Shown here piece by piece: positions 1-8,129 of a stretch of 21,404 nt of DNA. The stretch spans positions 1 through 21,404 of the forward strand of contig NZ_JAKIUR010000046.1 in assembly GCF_021647475.1 (NCBI RefSeq), given 5' to 3'. The notes beneath the pieces were generated by a model, which searched no databases, was not told where the DNA came from, and saw nothing but the letters and a program-made list of their open reading frames with translations. The stretch is from Lutibacter sp. Its GTDB lineage: Bacteria > Bacteroidota > Bacteroidia > Flavobacteriales > Flavobacteriaceae. The position numbers and the translations under genes were made by a program. Numbering within the stretch: the first letter of the stretch is position 1; each line of letters starts with the position of its first letter.

Positions 1-189
1 ACTTTCTACATGATCACAAGCATAACAATGGTAATTATATCCTGACTTCTCACAACCTTTTGTACCTCCACATTTACTACAAGTAAAACCATCTTGCCAC
101 TTTATTTTAGCTAAATAGGCTTTACAAACATCATCATTTGGTAGTTCTTTTATAAAGTTTAGTATATCTTGCCCTTTAAATTGTTCCAT
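1..189 (-). CDS. IS1595-family transposase, N-terminal fragment (cut by window edge)
   Basis: The reverse strand from 189 to the window edge encodes 63 residues beginning MEQFKGQDILNFIKELPND. They contain a zinc ribbon with CxxC pairs at C37/C40 and C55/C58, and the phrase WQDGFTCSKCGG. This is the N-terminal zinc-ribbon layout of IS1595/ISXO2-type transposases; the DDE catalytic domain would lie beyond the left edge. The gene was found by reading the strand directly. A 7-bp inverted repeat (TCTCTTT/AAAGAGA, 191-208) sits just upstream of the start codon and would form a hairpin in the mRNA leader, a feature some insertion sequences use to block translation from read-through transcripts. Family assignment is by motif only, and the terminal inverted repeat of the element was not identified. 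Confidence 0.75.
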   Translation of the reverse strand, partial: MEQFKGQDILNFIKELPNDDVCKAYLAKIKWQDGFTCSKCGGTKGCEKSGYNYHCYACDHVES

Positions 190-190
190 A

Positions 191-208
191 TCTCTTTGTT
201 TAAAGAGA
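191..208 (-). promoter_or_regulatory. Hairpin in the transposase leader
   Basis: Perfect 7-bp arms TCTCTTT and AAAGAGA are separated by GTTT, two bases before the transposase start codon. A role in limiting translation of transposase from outside transcripts is inference. Confidence 0.35.
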
Positions 209-234
209 TAAATATACGGTAACTAAATGACTAA

Positions 235-855
235 CTCAATAATTTTATATTAATTATTTTAGTTTTAACGGCTTGTTCAAAAAAAATTATTCCAAATGAG
301 GGATATATTCGGATAAAGGACAAACAATCAGTTAATATATTTGATGTTGATAAATCAAATACAAAACAACTACTCGCAAATAGTAACTTTAAAAACAAAT
401 TAACACTCAATGATTCAGTGTTAATTTATAATGATTCTATTAAATCTAATTATCAAAAATTTTCACTAGAATTAAAGCCAAATAAAAAATATAAAATAAA
501 AGTAAGTAGTTTGTGCAATTGTGCTGGATTTAAAAAATATATGTTTATTCCTCAAATTTCTACAATAAATAAAAATGATAACATTTTCACAAAATTAGAT
601 TCAACTTATTTTAATTATGAAAAAGGACCATTAACTCTAAATAGAGTTTGGAATATTCAATTTGACAATAGAACTAAGAATACAAAATTTGAATTTTTAT
701 TATTTTCTGACAATACAAATCTTTTTGAAAAAATATATAAGTTTATAACAAATACTGCTGGGTTTGTAAATAATGTTTTCATCCCAATTGTTATACCAAT
801 AAATGTAAAATCAACACTTGTAGGAAAGTTTGTAGTGAAAGTTGAAGAATATTAA
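235..855 (+). CDS. Hypothetical lipoprotein, start codon missing or frameshifted
   Basis: A frame open from 235 to the stop at 853-855 encodes a typical lipoprotein signal end (FILIILVLTAC, Cys codon at 274-276) followed by KKIIPNEGYIRIKD and about 190 further residues. No domain was recognised; the C-terminal part is beta-rich looking and lacks membrane segments. The frame has no ATG, GTG or TTG between its upstream stop (232-234) and the lipobox. The only nearby ATG (227-229) is in another frame and runs into a stop at 251-253. Starting at the internal GTG (418) would lose the lipobox. The likely explanations are a frameshift in the signal peptide, or loss of the true 5' end by the IS1595 insertion immediately upstream. 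The gene may therefore be inactive. Confidence 0.5.
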   Translation, partial: LNNFILIILVLTACSKKIIPNEGYIRIKDKQSVNIFDVDKSNTKQLLANSNFKNKLTLNDSVLIYNDSIKSNYQKFSLELKPNKKYKIKVSSLCNCAGFKKYMFIPQISTINKNDNIFTKLDSTYFNYEKGPLTLNRVWNIQFDNRTKNTKFEFLLFSDNTNLFEKIYKFITNTAGFVNNVFIPIVIPINVKSTLVGKFVVKVEEY

Positions 856-911
856 AACTATGCCCAATAACTCATAAAATTAATACTTGCAAAAATCTGA
901 TAATCAAATAT

Positions 912-2273
912 TTAATGAATAGATTTTATTACATCATATTTAGTAATTATTTGATATTTTCCATTTTCTAAATCTACTAAAACTGCACTATTTTCTCTAT
1001 TAATTAATTTGGAAATAGCATCAATAGATGTATTTTTTTTAACTATAGGAAATGATTTACTCATTACCTTTTTTATTGGAGTACTTGTACTTTCTTTATC
1101 ATTAAAATACAATTTAAACAAATCGCTTTCATCAACCGATCCAACAAAACCGTTAACATCAACCACTGGTAATTGTGATATATTGTTGGTTCTCATTCGT
1201 TCAATAGCATGCCAAACCAACTCTTCAGTTTTTACGGTCAATAACGGAACGTTAACTCTATCTTCAACCAAATCTAATGCGGTAACTTTTTCACTATCTA
1301 AAAACCCACGTTCTCGCATCCAATTATCATTAAACATTTTTCCTACATAACGGCTTCCATGGTCATGAAATAAAACAACTACAACATCGTCTTTTTTAAA
1401 ATGATGTTTTAATTGTAATAAACCTTTTACTGCTGAGCCAGCAGAATTTCCAACAAAAATTCCTTCTTCTTTAGCTATTTTTCGAGTGTAAATTGCACCA
1501 TCTTTATCCGTAACCTTTGTAAATCCATCAATAACACTAAAATCAACATTTTTAGGAATAATATCTTCACCAATACCTTCTGTTATGTATGAATAAATTT
1601 CATTTTCATCAAAAATACCAGTTTCATGATATTTTTTAAAAACAGAGCCATAAGTATCAATTCCCCAAACTTTTATATTCGGATTTTTTTCTTTTAAGTA
1701 TTTTCCAATTCCTGAGATTGTACCACCTGTGCCAACTCCCACCACAAAATGGGTGATTTTACCATCGGTTTGCTCCCAAATTTCAGGACCAGTACTTTGA
1801 TAATGTGCTAAAGAATTTGATGGATTATCATATTGATTTACGTACCAAGAGTTTGGAGTTTCAGCTGCTAATCTTTTAGAAACTGAATAATAAGAACGAG
1901 GATCGTCTGCTTCTACATCCGTAGGACAAACAATTACTTCAGAACCAACGGCTCTTAAAATATCCATTTTTTCTTTAGATTGTTTATCGCTAATTACACA
2001 AATAAGTTTATATCCTTTTATTATAGCTACCAAAGCCAAGCCCATACCTGTATTTCCAGATGTACCTTCAATAATAGTTCCGCCTGGTTTTAACAAACCC
2101 TGAGCTTCTGCATCTTCAATCATTTTAACAGCCATTCTATCTTTAGCTGAATTTCCAGGGTTAAAAGTTTCAATTTTAGCCAATACCAAAGCATCAATTT
2201 CTTTTACTGTAGCATTTAATTTTACTAAAGGTGTGTTGCCGATGGTACCTAATATATTTTCTGAATAATCCAT
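912..2273 (-). CDS. PLP-dependent cystathionine beta-synthase with C-terminal CBS domains
   Basis: The 453-residue protein is a fold-type II PLP enzyme. The PLP lysine is in NPGNSAKDR (K44), the phosphate-binding loops are GTSGNTG (70-76) and GTGGT (181-185), and the substrate region NQYDNPSN is at 146-153. Residues from about 336 to the end form a tandem CBS (Bateman) module (NISQLPVVDVNGFVGSV and a second, shorter copy). Enzymes of this architecture condense serine with homocysteine to cystathionine, or make cysteine from O-acetylserine; the sequence alone does not choose between them. The CBS pair usually binds an adenosyl ligand for regulation. It is a single gene, convergent with the lipoprotein gene on its 3' side. 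Start ATG at 2271-2273 follows a -7 box by about 18 nt. Confidence 0.92.
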   Translation of the reverse strand: MDYSENILGTIGNTPLVKLNATVKEIDALVLAKIETFNPGNSAKDRMAVKMIEDAEAQGLLKPGGTIIEGTSGNTGMGLALVAIIKGYKLICVISDKQSKEKMDILRAVGSEVIVCPTDVEADDPRSYYSVSKRLAAETPNSWYVNQYDNPSNSLAHYQSTGPEIWEQTDGKITHFVVGVGTGGTISGIGKYLKEKNPNIKVWGIDTYGSVFKKYHETGIFDENEIYSYITEGIGEDIIPKNVDFSVIDGFTKVTDKDGAIYTRKIAKEEGIFVGNSAGSAVKGLLQLKHHFKKDDVVVVLFHDHGSRYVGKMFNDNWMRERGFLDSEKVTALDLVEDRVNVPLLTVKTEELVWHAIERMRTNNISQLPVVDVNGFVGSVDESDLFKLYFNDKESTSTPIKKVMSKSFPIVKKNTSIDAISKLINRENSAVLVDLENGKYQIITKYDVIKSIH

Positions 2274-2290
2274 ATTTTTATTTGAGGGTG

Positions 2291-2298
2291 CAAAGATA
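2291..2298 (-). promoter_or_regulatory. -7 box of the cystathionine beta-synthase gene
   Basis: The reverse strand reads TATCTTTG, an exact match to the Bacteroidetes TAnnTTTG -7 element, about 18 nt before the start codon. No clear -33 TTG is visible at the expected distance. Confidence 0.5.
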
Positions 2299-2509
2299 GT
2301 AAGTAATTATAAGTTACGAAATATTATAACATTCAAGTTTTATATGTTAATAACTAAATGAACATAATCATTTGATAATTAAATTTTTATTTATACATTA
2401 GCAACAGTTATTTGTCCCCTAAAATAATTGCTAATTTTTAGAAACAATTTTATTTTAATTGTTTTCCCCACTAAAGTCAATTTATTTACTAATATTAAAA
2501 TTATTTGTT

Positions 2510-2734
2510 ATGAGACTTAAATTACTTTATTTAGGAATTGCTACTTCGCTATCTTTAAGCTTTTTTATTTTAAAAGCAGATCACCACAAAGTTGATTTGT
2601 GCCATGTTCCTCCTGGTAATCCAAAAAATGCACAAACTATTAATATTACATTACCTGCTGTTACAGCTCACTTAGCTCTGCACAAAAGCGATTATTTAGG
2701 AAAATGCAAGAATGGAGAAATACCAAACAAGTAA
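2510..2734 (+). CDS. Small secreted protein with CHVPPGNP motif
   Basis: The 74-residue product starts at the ATG at 2510; an upstream TTG at 2459 would add 17 residues that spoil the signal peptide. Residues 1-22 (basic MRLK followed by a hydrophobic stretch) form a likely signal peptide. The mature part holds CHVPPGNPKNAQTINIT and ends HLALHKSDYLGKC, with one cysteine at each end (C31, C66) that could form a disulfide. The same CHVPPGNP...AHLxxHxxDYLGxC pattern recurs in secreted and surface proteins of Bacteroidetes and other bacteria, often as a repeat domain. Here it stands alone. Function is unknown. The gene is convergent with the permease gene, which ends 10 nt downstream. Confidence 0.7.
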   Translation: MRLKLLYLGIATSLSLSFFILKADHHKVDLCHVPPGNPKNAQTINITLPAVTAHLALHKSDYLGKCKNGEIPNK

Positions 2735-2744
2735 AGAATAAATT

Positions 2745-3980
2745 TTATTCAAATTTTATTGATTTTACTGGACTTATTTTAGTGATAATTATTGATGGAA
2801 TTAATAACATAATTACGCACAAAACCAAAGTACCTATATTTAGGAGTATAATGTAATTAAAACTTATATATATAGGCACTTTACTTACATAATACGTGTT
2901 TGGATTTAAAGTAATTATTCCTGTATATTTTTGAATAGCTAATAGCAATAAACCTATTAAATTTCCCCAAAACAAACCTTTTAAAATAATATAGGTAGCA
3001 TTATATAAAAATATTTTTCTGATGCTTTTATTTTGAGAGCCTAATGCCTTTAAAATACCAATCATTTGTGTACGTTCTAAAATTAAAACTAATAATGCAG
3101 TAATCATATTAATGCCTGCAACCAAAATCATAATGGTAATAATTAGAAAAATATTATTATCAAATAGATTTATCCATTCAAAAATTCCGGGATATTTTTC
3201 TATAATATTTTCACAATTTAAAGTAGAACCTATATTTTGATAAATTTCTTTTGTTTTTGATTGAATTTCATCAAAATTATTTAAAATTATTTCAAAACCA
3301 CCAACTTCATTTTTGTCCCATTTATTCATTTTTTGGATATGATGAATATCTCCAATTACATAATTTTTATCAAAATCTTCAAACCCTGAATTGTAAATTC
3401 CAACCACTTTTAATACTCTAATAAAAGGAGGTTTAGAAGGGTTATCTTTTACAAAAATGATGTTAAACTCATCATTTAAATTTATATGTAACCGCTTTGA
3501 AATTTCTTCTGAAATTAAAACTTCATTAGAGGTTTTTTGAGTGTATTTAGGCAATTTCCCTTTTACTAAATAATCTTTAAAAAAAGTCCAGTTATAATCG
3601 CTTGAAACACCTTTAAAAACAACACCTTCAAAATCAGTAGGAGTTCTAATAATTCCTGCTTTGGTAGCATAAACTTGAATATTTTTAATACCAGAAACAG
3701 ATTTAAATTTTGGATAAAAATTTTGATTGGTTGAAACTGGTTTTAAAGTAATTTGAGAATTATTATTATCAAAATTTGTAATTTGAATATGACCATTAAA
3801 TCCTGCAATTTTTTCTCTAATTTTTTTTTGTAAACCAATACCTGTAGCCACAGAAATCATCATAATAATAATGCCAATAGCAATGGCAATACTCGCAATT
3901 TTTATTATTGGAGATGATATACTACTTTTATATCGCTTTGCAGCGATAATTCGTTTGGCAATAAATAATTCGTAATTCAA
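2745..3980 (-). CDS. LolC/LolE-type ABC transporter permease (FtsX/MacB fold)
   Basis: The 411-residue inner-membrane protein has one membrane helix near residues 26-48, a periplasmic domain to about 272, and three C-terminal helices near 277-300, 323-350 and 374-398. This is the LolCE/MacB permease topology. The segment after TM2 carries the hallmark LERTQMIGILKALG. Such permeases work with a LolD-type ATPase to release lipoproteins from the inner membrane; no ATPase gene is adjacent here. The start is a TTG at 3978-3980 giving MNYELFIAKRI, the usual family N-terminus; no in-frame ATG lies just upstream, so a non-ATG start is likely. The gene diverges from the namZ-like gene with only 6 nt between start codons. 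Confidence 0.85.
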   Translation of the reverse strand: MNYELFIAKRIIAAKRYKSSISSPIIKIASIAIAIGIIIMMISVATGIGLQKKIREKIAGFNGHIQITNFDNNNSQITLKPVSTNQNFYPKFKSVSGIKNIQVYATKAGIIRTPTDFEGVVFKGVSSDYNWTFFKDYLVKGKLPKYTQKTSNEVLISEEISKRLHINLNDEFNIIFVKDNPSKPPFIRVLKVVGIYNSGFEDFDKNYVIGDIHHIQKMNKWDKNEVGGFEIILNNFDEIQSKTKEIYQNIGSTLNCENIIEKYPGIFEWINLFDNNIFLIITIMILVAGINMITALLVLILERTQMIGILKALGSQNKSIRKIFLYNATYIILKGLFWGNLIGLLLLAIQKYTGIITLNPNTYYVSKVPIYISFNYIILLNIGTLVLCVIMLLIPSIIITKISPVKSIKFE

Positions 3981-3986
3981 TTTTAA

Positions 3987-5228
3987 ATGATTTCTATATT
4001 TTTCAAAAATACATATTTATTAGCGGTTTTTCTGTTGTTTTTTTTAATGATTTCTTGTTCTCAAGTTCAACCTAAAAAATCTGTAAATAATTCACAAAAC
4101 AATTCATTTCCTATTTTAACTGGAGCACAGCAAACTGCTATTTATTTTCCCTTAATTCAAAATAAAAATATTGCTATAGTTGCTAACCAAACTTCAGTAA
4201 TATTTAAAGGGGAAAATTCAAACAAAAAAGATAAAAATAATTATACACATCTGGTTGATAGCTTATTATCTTTAAAAATTGCAGTTAAAAAAGTTTTTTC
4301 TCCTGAACATGGATTTAGAGGATCTGCAAATGCAGGTGAAAAAGTAACCAATGGAATTGATGAAAAAACAGGTTTACCAATTGTATCTCTTTATGGGAAA
4401 AACAAAAAACCAACAAAAGAACAATTAAAAGGAATTAATGTAGTAGTTTTTGATATTCAAGATGTTGGCGTTCGTTTTTACACCTACATTTCAACGTTGC
4501 ATTATGTAATGGAGGCTTGTGCTGAAAATAATATTCCTTTAATTGTATTAGACAGACCAAATCCTAACGGATATTATATTGATGGACCAACTTTAGACCT
4601 TAAATATAAAAGTTTTGTAGGAATGCATCCGGTGCCTTTGGTTTATGGAATGACTATTGGCGAATATGCAAAAATGATTAATGGCGAACATTGGTTAAAA
4701 AATGGCGTAACTTGTAATTTGATCATTATTCCTTTAAAAAATTACACCCATCAAAGTCGATATTCTTTACCTATTCGTCCTTCCCCAAATTTACCTAATG
4801 ATAAAGCTATAAATTTATATCCAAGTTTAGGTTTTTTTGAAGGAACTACCATCAATGCAGGTAGAGGAACGGAATATCAATTTCAACAATATGGAGCTCC
4901 GTTTTTCCCTAAAAGTAATTTTAGTTATACACCAAAACCAAATTTTGGAGCTAAACATCCTAAGTTTGAAAATAAATTATGTTATGGTGTTAATTTAAAA
5001 AATGTAGCAAAGTTAAAAACTGTAAATATCCAATATTTGATAGATGCTTATCAAAAAACGCCAAAGAATATGACTTTTTTTGGTACAACTTTCACAAAAC
5101 ATGTAGGTAATTTAATCTTAGAAAAGCAACTAAAAGAAGGAAAAACAGCTGAAGAAATTCATAATTCTTGGCAACCTAAAATTGAACTATTTAAAAAAAT
5201 AAGGATAAAATATTTAATCTATCCTTAA
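3987..5228 (+). CDS. namZ: DUF1343/NamZ-type exo-beta-N-acetylmuramidase lipoprotein
   Basis: The 413-residue lipoprotein has a type II signal ending LLFFLMISC with lipid-attachment Cys24. It then shows the conserved DUF1343 sequence: TGAQQT, NQTS, FSPEHGFRG, DVGVRFYTYISTLHYVMEA, DRPNPNG, VPLVYGMTIGEYA, SPNLPN and GRGTEYQFQQYGAP. The founding characterised member, from Tannerella forsythia, removes terminal N-acetylmuramic acid from peptidoglycan fragments. A cell-wall recycling role in the periplasm is therefore the best guess. It is a single gene, and its promoter must lie inside the divergent permease gene. The symbol rests on family resemblance. Confidence 0.85.
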   Translation: MISIFFKNTYLLAVFLLFFLMISCSQVQPKKSVNNSQNNSFPILTGAQQTAIYFPLIQNKNIAIVANQTSVIFKGENSNKKDKNNYTHLVDSLLSLKIAVKKVFSPEHGFRGSANAGEKVTNGIDEKTGLPIVSLYGKNKKPTKEQLKGINVVVFDIQDVGVRFYTYISTLHYVMEACAENNIPLIVLDRPNPNGYYIDGPTLDLKYKSFVGMHPVPLVYGMTIGEYAKMINGEHWLKNGVTCNLIIIPLKNYTHQSRYSLPIRPSPNLPNDKAINLYPSLGFFEGTTINAGRGTEYQFQQYGAPFFPKSNFSYTPKPNFGAKHPKFENKLCYGVNLKNVAKLKTVNIQYLIDAYQKTPKNMTFFGTTFTKHVGNLILEKQLKEGKTAEEIHNSWQPKIELFKKIRIKYLIYP

Positions 5229-5270
5229 TTTTTACTTAAAAAAATTAACATCAAATAATAAATTACTTAG

Positions 5271-5301
5271 TTGACTTCATTTAAAAATTTAAGTATTTTT
5301 A
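5271..5301 (+). promoter_or_regulatory. Candidate promoter of cas1-cas2
   Basis: TTG at 5271-5273 is followed after 20 nt by TATTTTTA (5294-5301), one mismatch from TAnnTTTG. This predicts a leader of roughly 20 nt before the cas1 ATG at 5330. Confidence 0.45.
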
Positions 5302-5329
5302 ATCTTCAAAATTGTTAAATGAAAAAGTT

Positions 5330-6214
5330 ATGATTAAACGTACCCTTTTTTTTGGTAATAAAGCATCTTTAACCACTAAATTTGAACAATTAGTAATTAA
5401 AACAGAGCATAGAGAAGTAACTACACCAATTGAAGATATAGGATTTGTAGTACTCGAACATCCTGAAATTTACATTTCTATACCTACATTAACCAAACTT
5501 TCAGATAACAATGTAGCGGTAATTTTTTGTGATGTGAAACATATGCCAACAAGCATGTTGCTAAATTTAAACAATCATTATATTCAGCAAGAATTATTTG
5601 CAAATCAGATAAATGCTTCTATTCCATTAAAAAAACAACTTTGGCAACATACTGTAAAAACAAAAATAAAGCATCAAGCTACACTATTAAAAATACATAA
5701 AAAACCTTTTAAAGTTTTAAATTATTATGAATCAAAAGTATTAAGTGGTGATACCGAAAATATGGAAGGTGCAGCAGCAGCCCATTATTGGAAGCATATT
5801 TTTGATTTTAAATTTAAAAGAGAACGCTATGGTGATTTTCCTAATCTATTTTTAAACTATGGCTATATTATTTTAAGAGCAGCTGTAGCCCGTGCAATTG
5901 CTGGTAGTGGATTACTTAGCACTCTTGGAATTCATCATCATAATAAATATAATGCGTTTTGTTTAGCTGATGATATTATGGAACCTTTTAGACCTTTGGT
6001 GGATGCTAAAGTTATTGAAATATTAGCTACTTCATCTGAAAAAGAATTAACTACTGCCATTAAAGCACAACTTTTAAGTATATTAACAGAAACAGTTTAT
6101 TTTGATGGTGTAAAAAGTCCTTTAATGGTTGCACTATCAAAAACTACTAGTTCTTTACAACAATGTTATACTGGAAAATTAAAAAAAATTAATTATCCAA
6201 GTTTATGGAATTAA
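5330..6214 (+). CDS. cas1: CRISPR-associated endonuclease Cas1 (type II-C)
   Basis: Cas1 is the integrase that, with Cas2, inserts new spacers at the leader end of the array. The 294-residue product starts at ATG 5330 (MIKRTLFFGN, the usual type II Cas1 start); a TTG at 5312 would add six uncharacteristic residues. The catalytic metal ligands are visible: E146 in NMEGAAAAHYW, the His cluster at 202-204 in LGIHHHNKYNAF, and E218 in LADDIMEPFRP. The length is normal for type II Cas1. It overlaps cas2 by 10 nt, indicating translational coupling. In many II-C loci cas1-cas2 follow cas9 in one operon; here cas9 is about 4.3 kb away on the other strand. Confidence 0.96.
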   Translation: MIKRTLFFGNKASLTTKFEQLVIKTEHREVTTPIEDIGFVVLEHPEIYISIPTLTKLSDNNVAVIFCDVKHMPTSMLLNLNNHYIQQELFANQINASIPLKKQLWQHTVKTKIKHQATLLKIHKKPFKVLNYYESKVLSGDTENMEGAAAAHYWKHIFDFKFKRERYGDFPNLFLNYGYIILRAAVARAIAGSGLLSTLGIHHHNKYNAFCLADDIMEPFRPLVDAKVIEILATSSEKELTTAIKAQLLSILTETVYFDGVKSPLMVALSKTTSSLQQCYTGKLKKINYPSLWN

Positions 6215-6534
6215 ATGCTTATAGAATTATGTGGTTATTTGTATTTTTTGATTTACCAACTGAAACTAAAAAAGATCGTAGAAATGCACAGCAATTTAGA
6301 AAAAATTTATTAAAAGATGGATTTACTATGATGCAATACTCCGTTTATACTAGGCATTGTGCAAGTAGTGAAAGTGCTGATGTTCATGAAAAAAGAATTA
6401 AAAAATTATTACCTCCATTAGGCAAAGTAAGTATTTTGCGTATTACAGATAAACAATTTGGGAATATTTTAAATTTTTGGGGAATTGCAGAAGTTCCTAA
6501 AGAACCACCACCAATGCAATTAGAATTATTTTAA
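6205..6534 (+). CDS. cas2: CRISPR-associated protein Cas2
   Basis: The 109-residue protein has the ferredoxin-like Cas2 fold signature. The first beta strand ends in the conserved Asp (WLFVFFDLP, D16), followed by TETKKDRRNAQQFRKNLLKDGF, then MMQYSVYTRHC and a basic KRIKKLLP segment. Cas2 is the structural partner of Cas1 in spacer integration. The start codon lies inside the end of cas1 (10-nt overlap), so the two are one operon. A hairpin lies immediately after the stop codon. Confidence 0.96.
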   Translation: MELNAYRIMWLFVFFDLPTETKKDRRNAQQFRKNLLKDGFTMMQYSVYTRHCASSESADVHEKRIKKLLPPLGKVSILRITDKQFGNILNFWGIAEVPKEPPPMQLELF

Positions 6535-6538
6535 ATAA

Positions 6539-6584
6539 AAAATGCTTCCAATCTTGTCTTATCACAACAAAAAAGAAGTATTTT
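6539..6584 (+). terminator. Hairpin A after cas2 with anti-repeat-like loop
   Basis: A 10-bp stem (AAAATGCTTC at 539-548 with GAAGTATTTT at 575-584, relative to 6000, including one G-U pair) encloses a 26-nt loop. It starts about 5 nt after the cas2 stop codon and ends in a T-rich run, so termination is plausible. The loop holds CTTATCACAAC, nearly the same as the end of the tracrRNA anti-repeat. A second copy is at 8130-8180. Confidence 0.55.
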
Positions 6585-6653
6585 ATTAAATATTATACCT
6601 CATCCTAATTCCGTTTCAAAAATTTATTTCTGAATTATAATTTCTATTTTACA

Positions 6654-6737
6654 TTATATGCAAAAAAGAATATAAAATAAATTATATGTAAAAAAGCATA
6701 TATATTTGATTATATGCAAAAAAGCATATATATTTGA
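6654..6737 (+). promoter_or_regulatory. Three 28-bp operator-like direct repeats carrying the satD-like promoter
   Basis: Three head-to-tail 28-bp copies lie at 6654-6681, 6682-6709 and 6710-6737. The third contains the palindrome ATATGCAAAAAAGCATAT (6712-6729); the second differs by one base in the left arm, and the first is degenerate in the right half. Copies two and three each contain TATATTTG (6701-6708, 6729-6736), an exact Bacteroidetes -7 box. The array ends 15 nt before the satD-like start codon. A DNA-binding regulator with three cooperative sites overlapping the promoter is the natural reading. The satD-like protein itself has a helix-turn-helix and is the obvious candidate (inference). 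Confidence 0.7.
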
Positions 6738-6752
6738 ATAAAATTAAGTTTT

Positions 6753-7358
6753 ATGATAGCAATCATAACTGGAGATGTAATAAATTCTAGAGAAGTAGAT
6801 GCACAGCAATGGATGCCTGAGCTAAAAAAGGTATTAAATAAATATGGCTCAAAACCAAAAACTTGGGAAATATATAGAGGAGATAGCTTTCAAATAGAAA
6901 TAACACCTGCCGAAGCATTAAAAGCAGCAATACTAATCAAATCTACTATAAAACAGTTTAAATCATTAGATGTTAGAATAGCCATTGGTATTGGCGAAAA
7001 AACATATAAATCAGAAAAAATCACTGAATCAAACGGAAGTGCTTTTATTTATTCAGGGCAATCTTTTGAAAAACTAAAAAAACAAACCCTTGCCATTCAA
7101 ACTGTATGGAAAGAGTTTGATAAGACCATGAATTTAATGTTTAGCCTTGCTACTCTTACTATGGACAACTGGACTCCAACTTCTTCTTTGATTATTAAAA
7201 CTGCAATAGCATTTGAACATAAAATTAATCAAAAAAAATTAGCTCTTTTACTTAATAAAAAACAAAGTAACATAAGTACTAGCTTAAAAAGAGGCGGTTT
7301 TTACGAAATTCAAAAATTACTTTTTTATTACCAACAAGAAATTAAAAACAAATGTTAA
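6753..7358 (+). CDS. SatD-family protein: cyclase-like domain plus C-terminal helix-turn-helix
   Basis: The 201-residue protein resembles the SatD family, named from the Streptococcus mutans sat operon and of unsettled function. Residues 1-100 carry IITGDVINSR (D8), YRGDSFQ (D44), LDVRIAIGIGE (72-82) and SNGSAF (93-98). The order and nature of these motifs resemble class III nucleotide cyclases: first metal Asp, second metal Asp in a GD turn, then VRIGI..GE. This similarity is my reading of motifs and not an established assignment. Residues 155-190 (KINQKKLALLLNKKQSNIS...LKRGGFYEI) look like a helix-turn-helix, so DNA binding and autoregulation at the upstream repeats are plausible. The stop codon overlaps the start of the membrane-protein gene by 7 nt. 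The pair lies between cas2 and the CRISPR array. Confidence 0.75.
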   Translation: MIAIITGDVINSREVDAQQWMPELKKVLNKYGSKPKTWEIYRGDSFQIEITPAEALKAAILIKSTIKQFKSLDVRIAIGIGEKTYKSEKITESNGSAFIYSGQSFEKLKKQTLAIQTVWKEFDKTMNLMFSLATLTMDNWTPTSSLIIKTAIAFEHKINQKKLALLLNKKQSNISTSLKRGGFYEIQKLLFYYQQEIKNKC

Positions 7359-8065
7359 CATTAGCCATAAAATTTATTCTAGCTCACTTAATGGGTGATT
7401 TTTTATTTCAACCTAATAAATGGGTTAAACATAAGAAAAAAAGGAAATACAAATCAAAATATTTATATTGGCATATATTAATTCATACCGTTTTATTATT
7501 AATTGCACTTCAATTTAATTTCAATTACTGGAAAGGTATCATTATAGTAATTATTTCACATTATATAACTGACCTTGTAAAACTATACTTAAATAAAAAA
7601 GTTGATTCACGTATATTATTTTTTGCAGATCAAATACTGCATTTTATTGTTATTACAGGGGTAATCTATTATTACTACCCTTTCAAAATAGATTTAACTT
7701 CAATTTACTCCATAAAATCATTACTATTAATAACATTTATTTTAATAACAACTTACGTGTCTTCTGTTATAATAAAAATACTTATATCTAAATGGAAAAT
7801 AAATAATGACTCTACAAATCAAGCGGGTAAATACATAGGAATATTAGAACGGTTATTTATTTTTTCTTTCATTCTTATGAATTATTGGGAAGGAATTGGC
7901 TTTCTTCTTGCTGCAAAATCTGTATTTAGATTTGGAGATTTATCTAATGCTAAAGATAGAAATCTCACCGAATACATTCTAATAGGTACATTATTAAGTT
8001 TTGGTATGGCAATAGCAACTGCATTTGGGTATAACTATTTAATTGAATTATCTAATAATTTTTAA
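7352..8065 (+). CDS. DUF3307 integral membrane protein, partner of SatD-like protein
   Basis: The 237-residue protein has about six or seven hydrophobic segments (near 2-18, 42-60, 61-80, 88-108, 121-146, 166-188, 208-232). It shows the DUF3307 pattern HLMGDFLFQP at the start (H12, D16, Q20), HxxxH (H41, H45), SHYITD (H70, D74), DQILH (D93, H97), GKYIGILER (159-167) and a charged KSVFRFGD...KDR...E motif. Repeated His/Asp pairs inside or next to membrane helices suggest a metal-dependent membrane enzyme rather than a simple channel; that is inference. It overlaps the satD-like gene by 7 nt (translational coupling), and a hairpin with a T7 tail follows 65 nt after the stop. Confidence 0.78.
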   Translation: MLTLAIKFILAHLMGDFLFQPNKWVKHKKKRKYKSKYLYWHILIHTVLLLIALQFNFNYWKGIIIVIISHYITDLVKLYLNKKVDSRILFFADQILHFIVITGVIYYYYPFKIDLTSIYSIKSLLLITFILITTYVSSVIIKILISKWKINNDSTNQAGKYIGILERLFIFSFILMNYWEGIGFLLAAKSVFRFGDLSNAKDRNLTEYILIGTLLSFGMAIATAFGYNYLIELSNNF

Positions 8066-8129
8066 TACAATCTTTTTCAATTCACAAATACACCAATAAG
8101 ATGAAGTGTTTGTAAACCACGTTTGAATG

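Noticed and set aside
1009..1350. Open frame antisense to the cystathionine beta-synthase gene
   Set aside because: Shadow of a strongly conserved enzyme, with no recognisable product.
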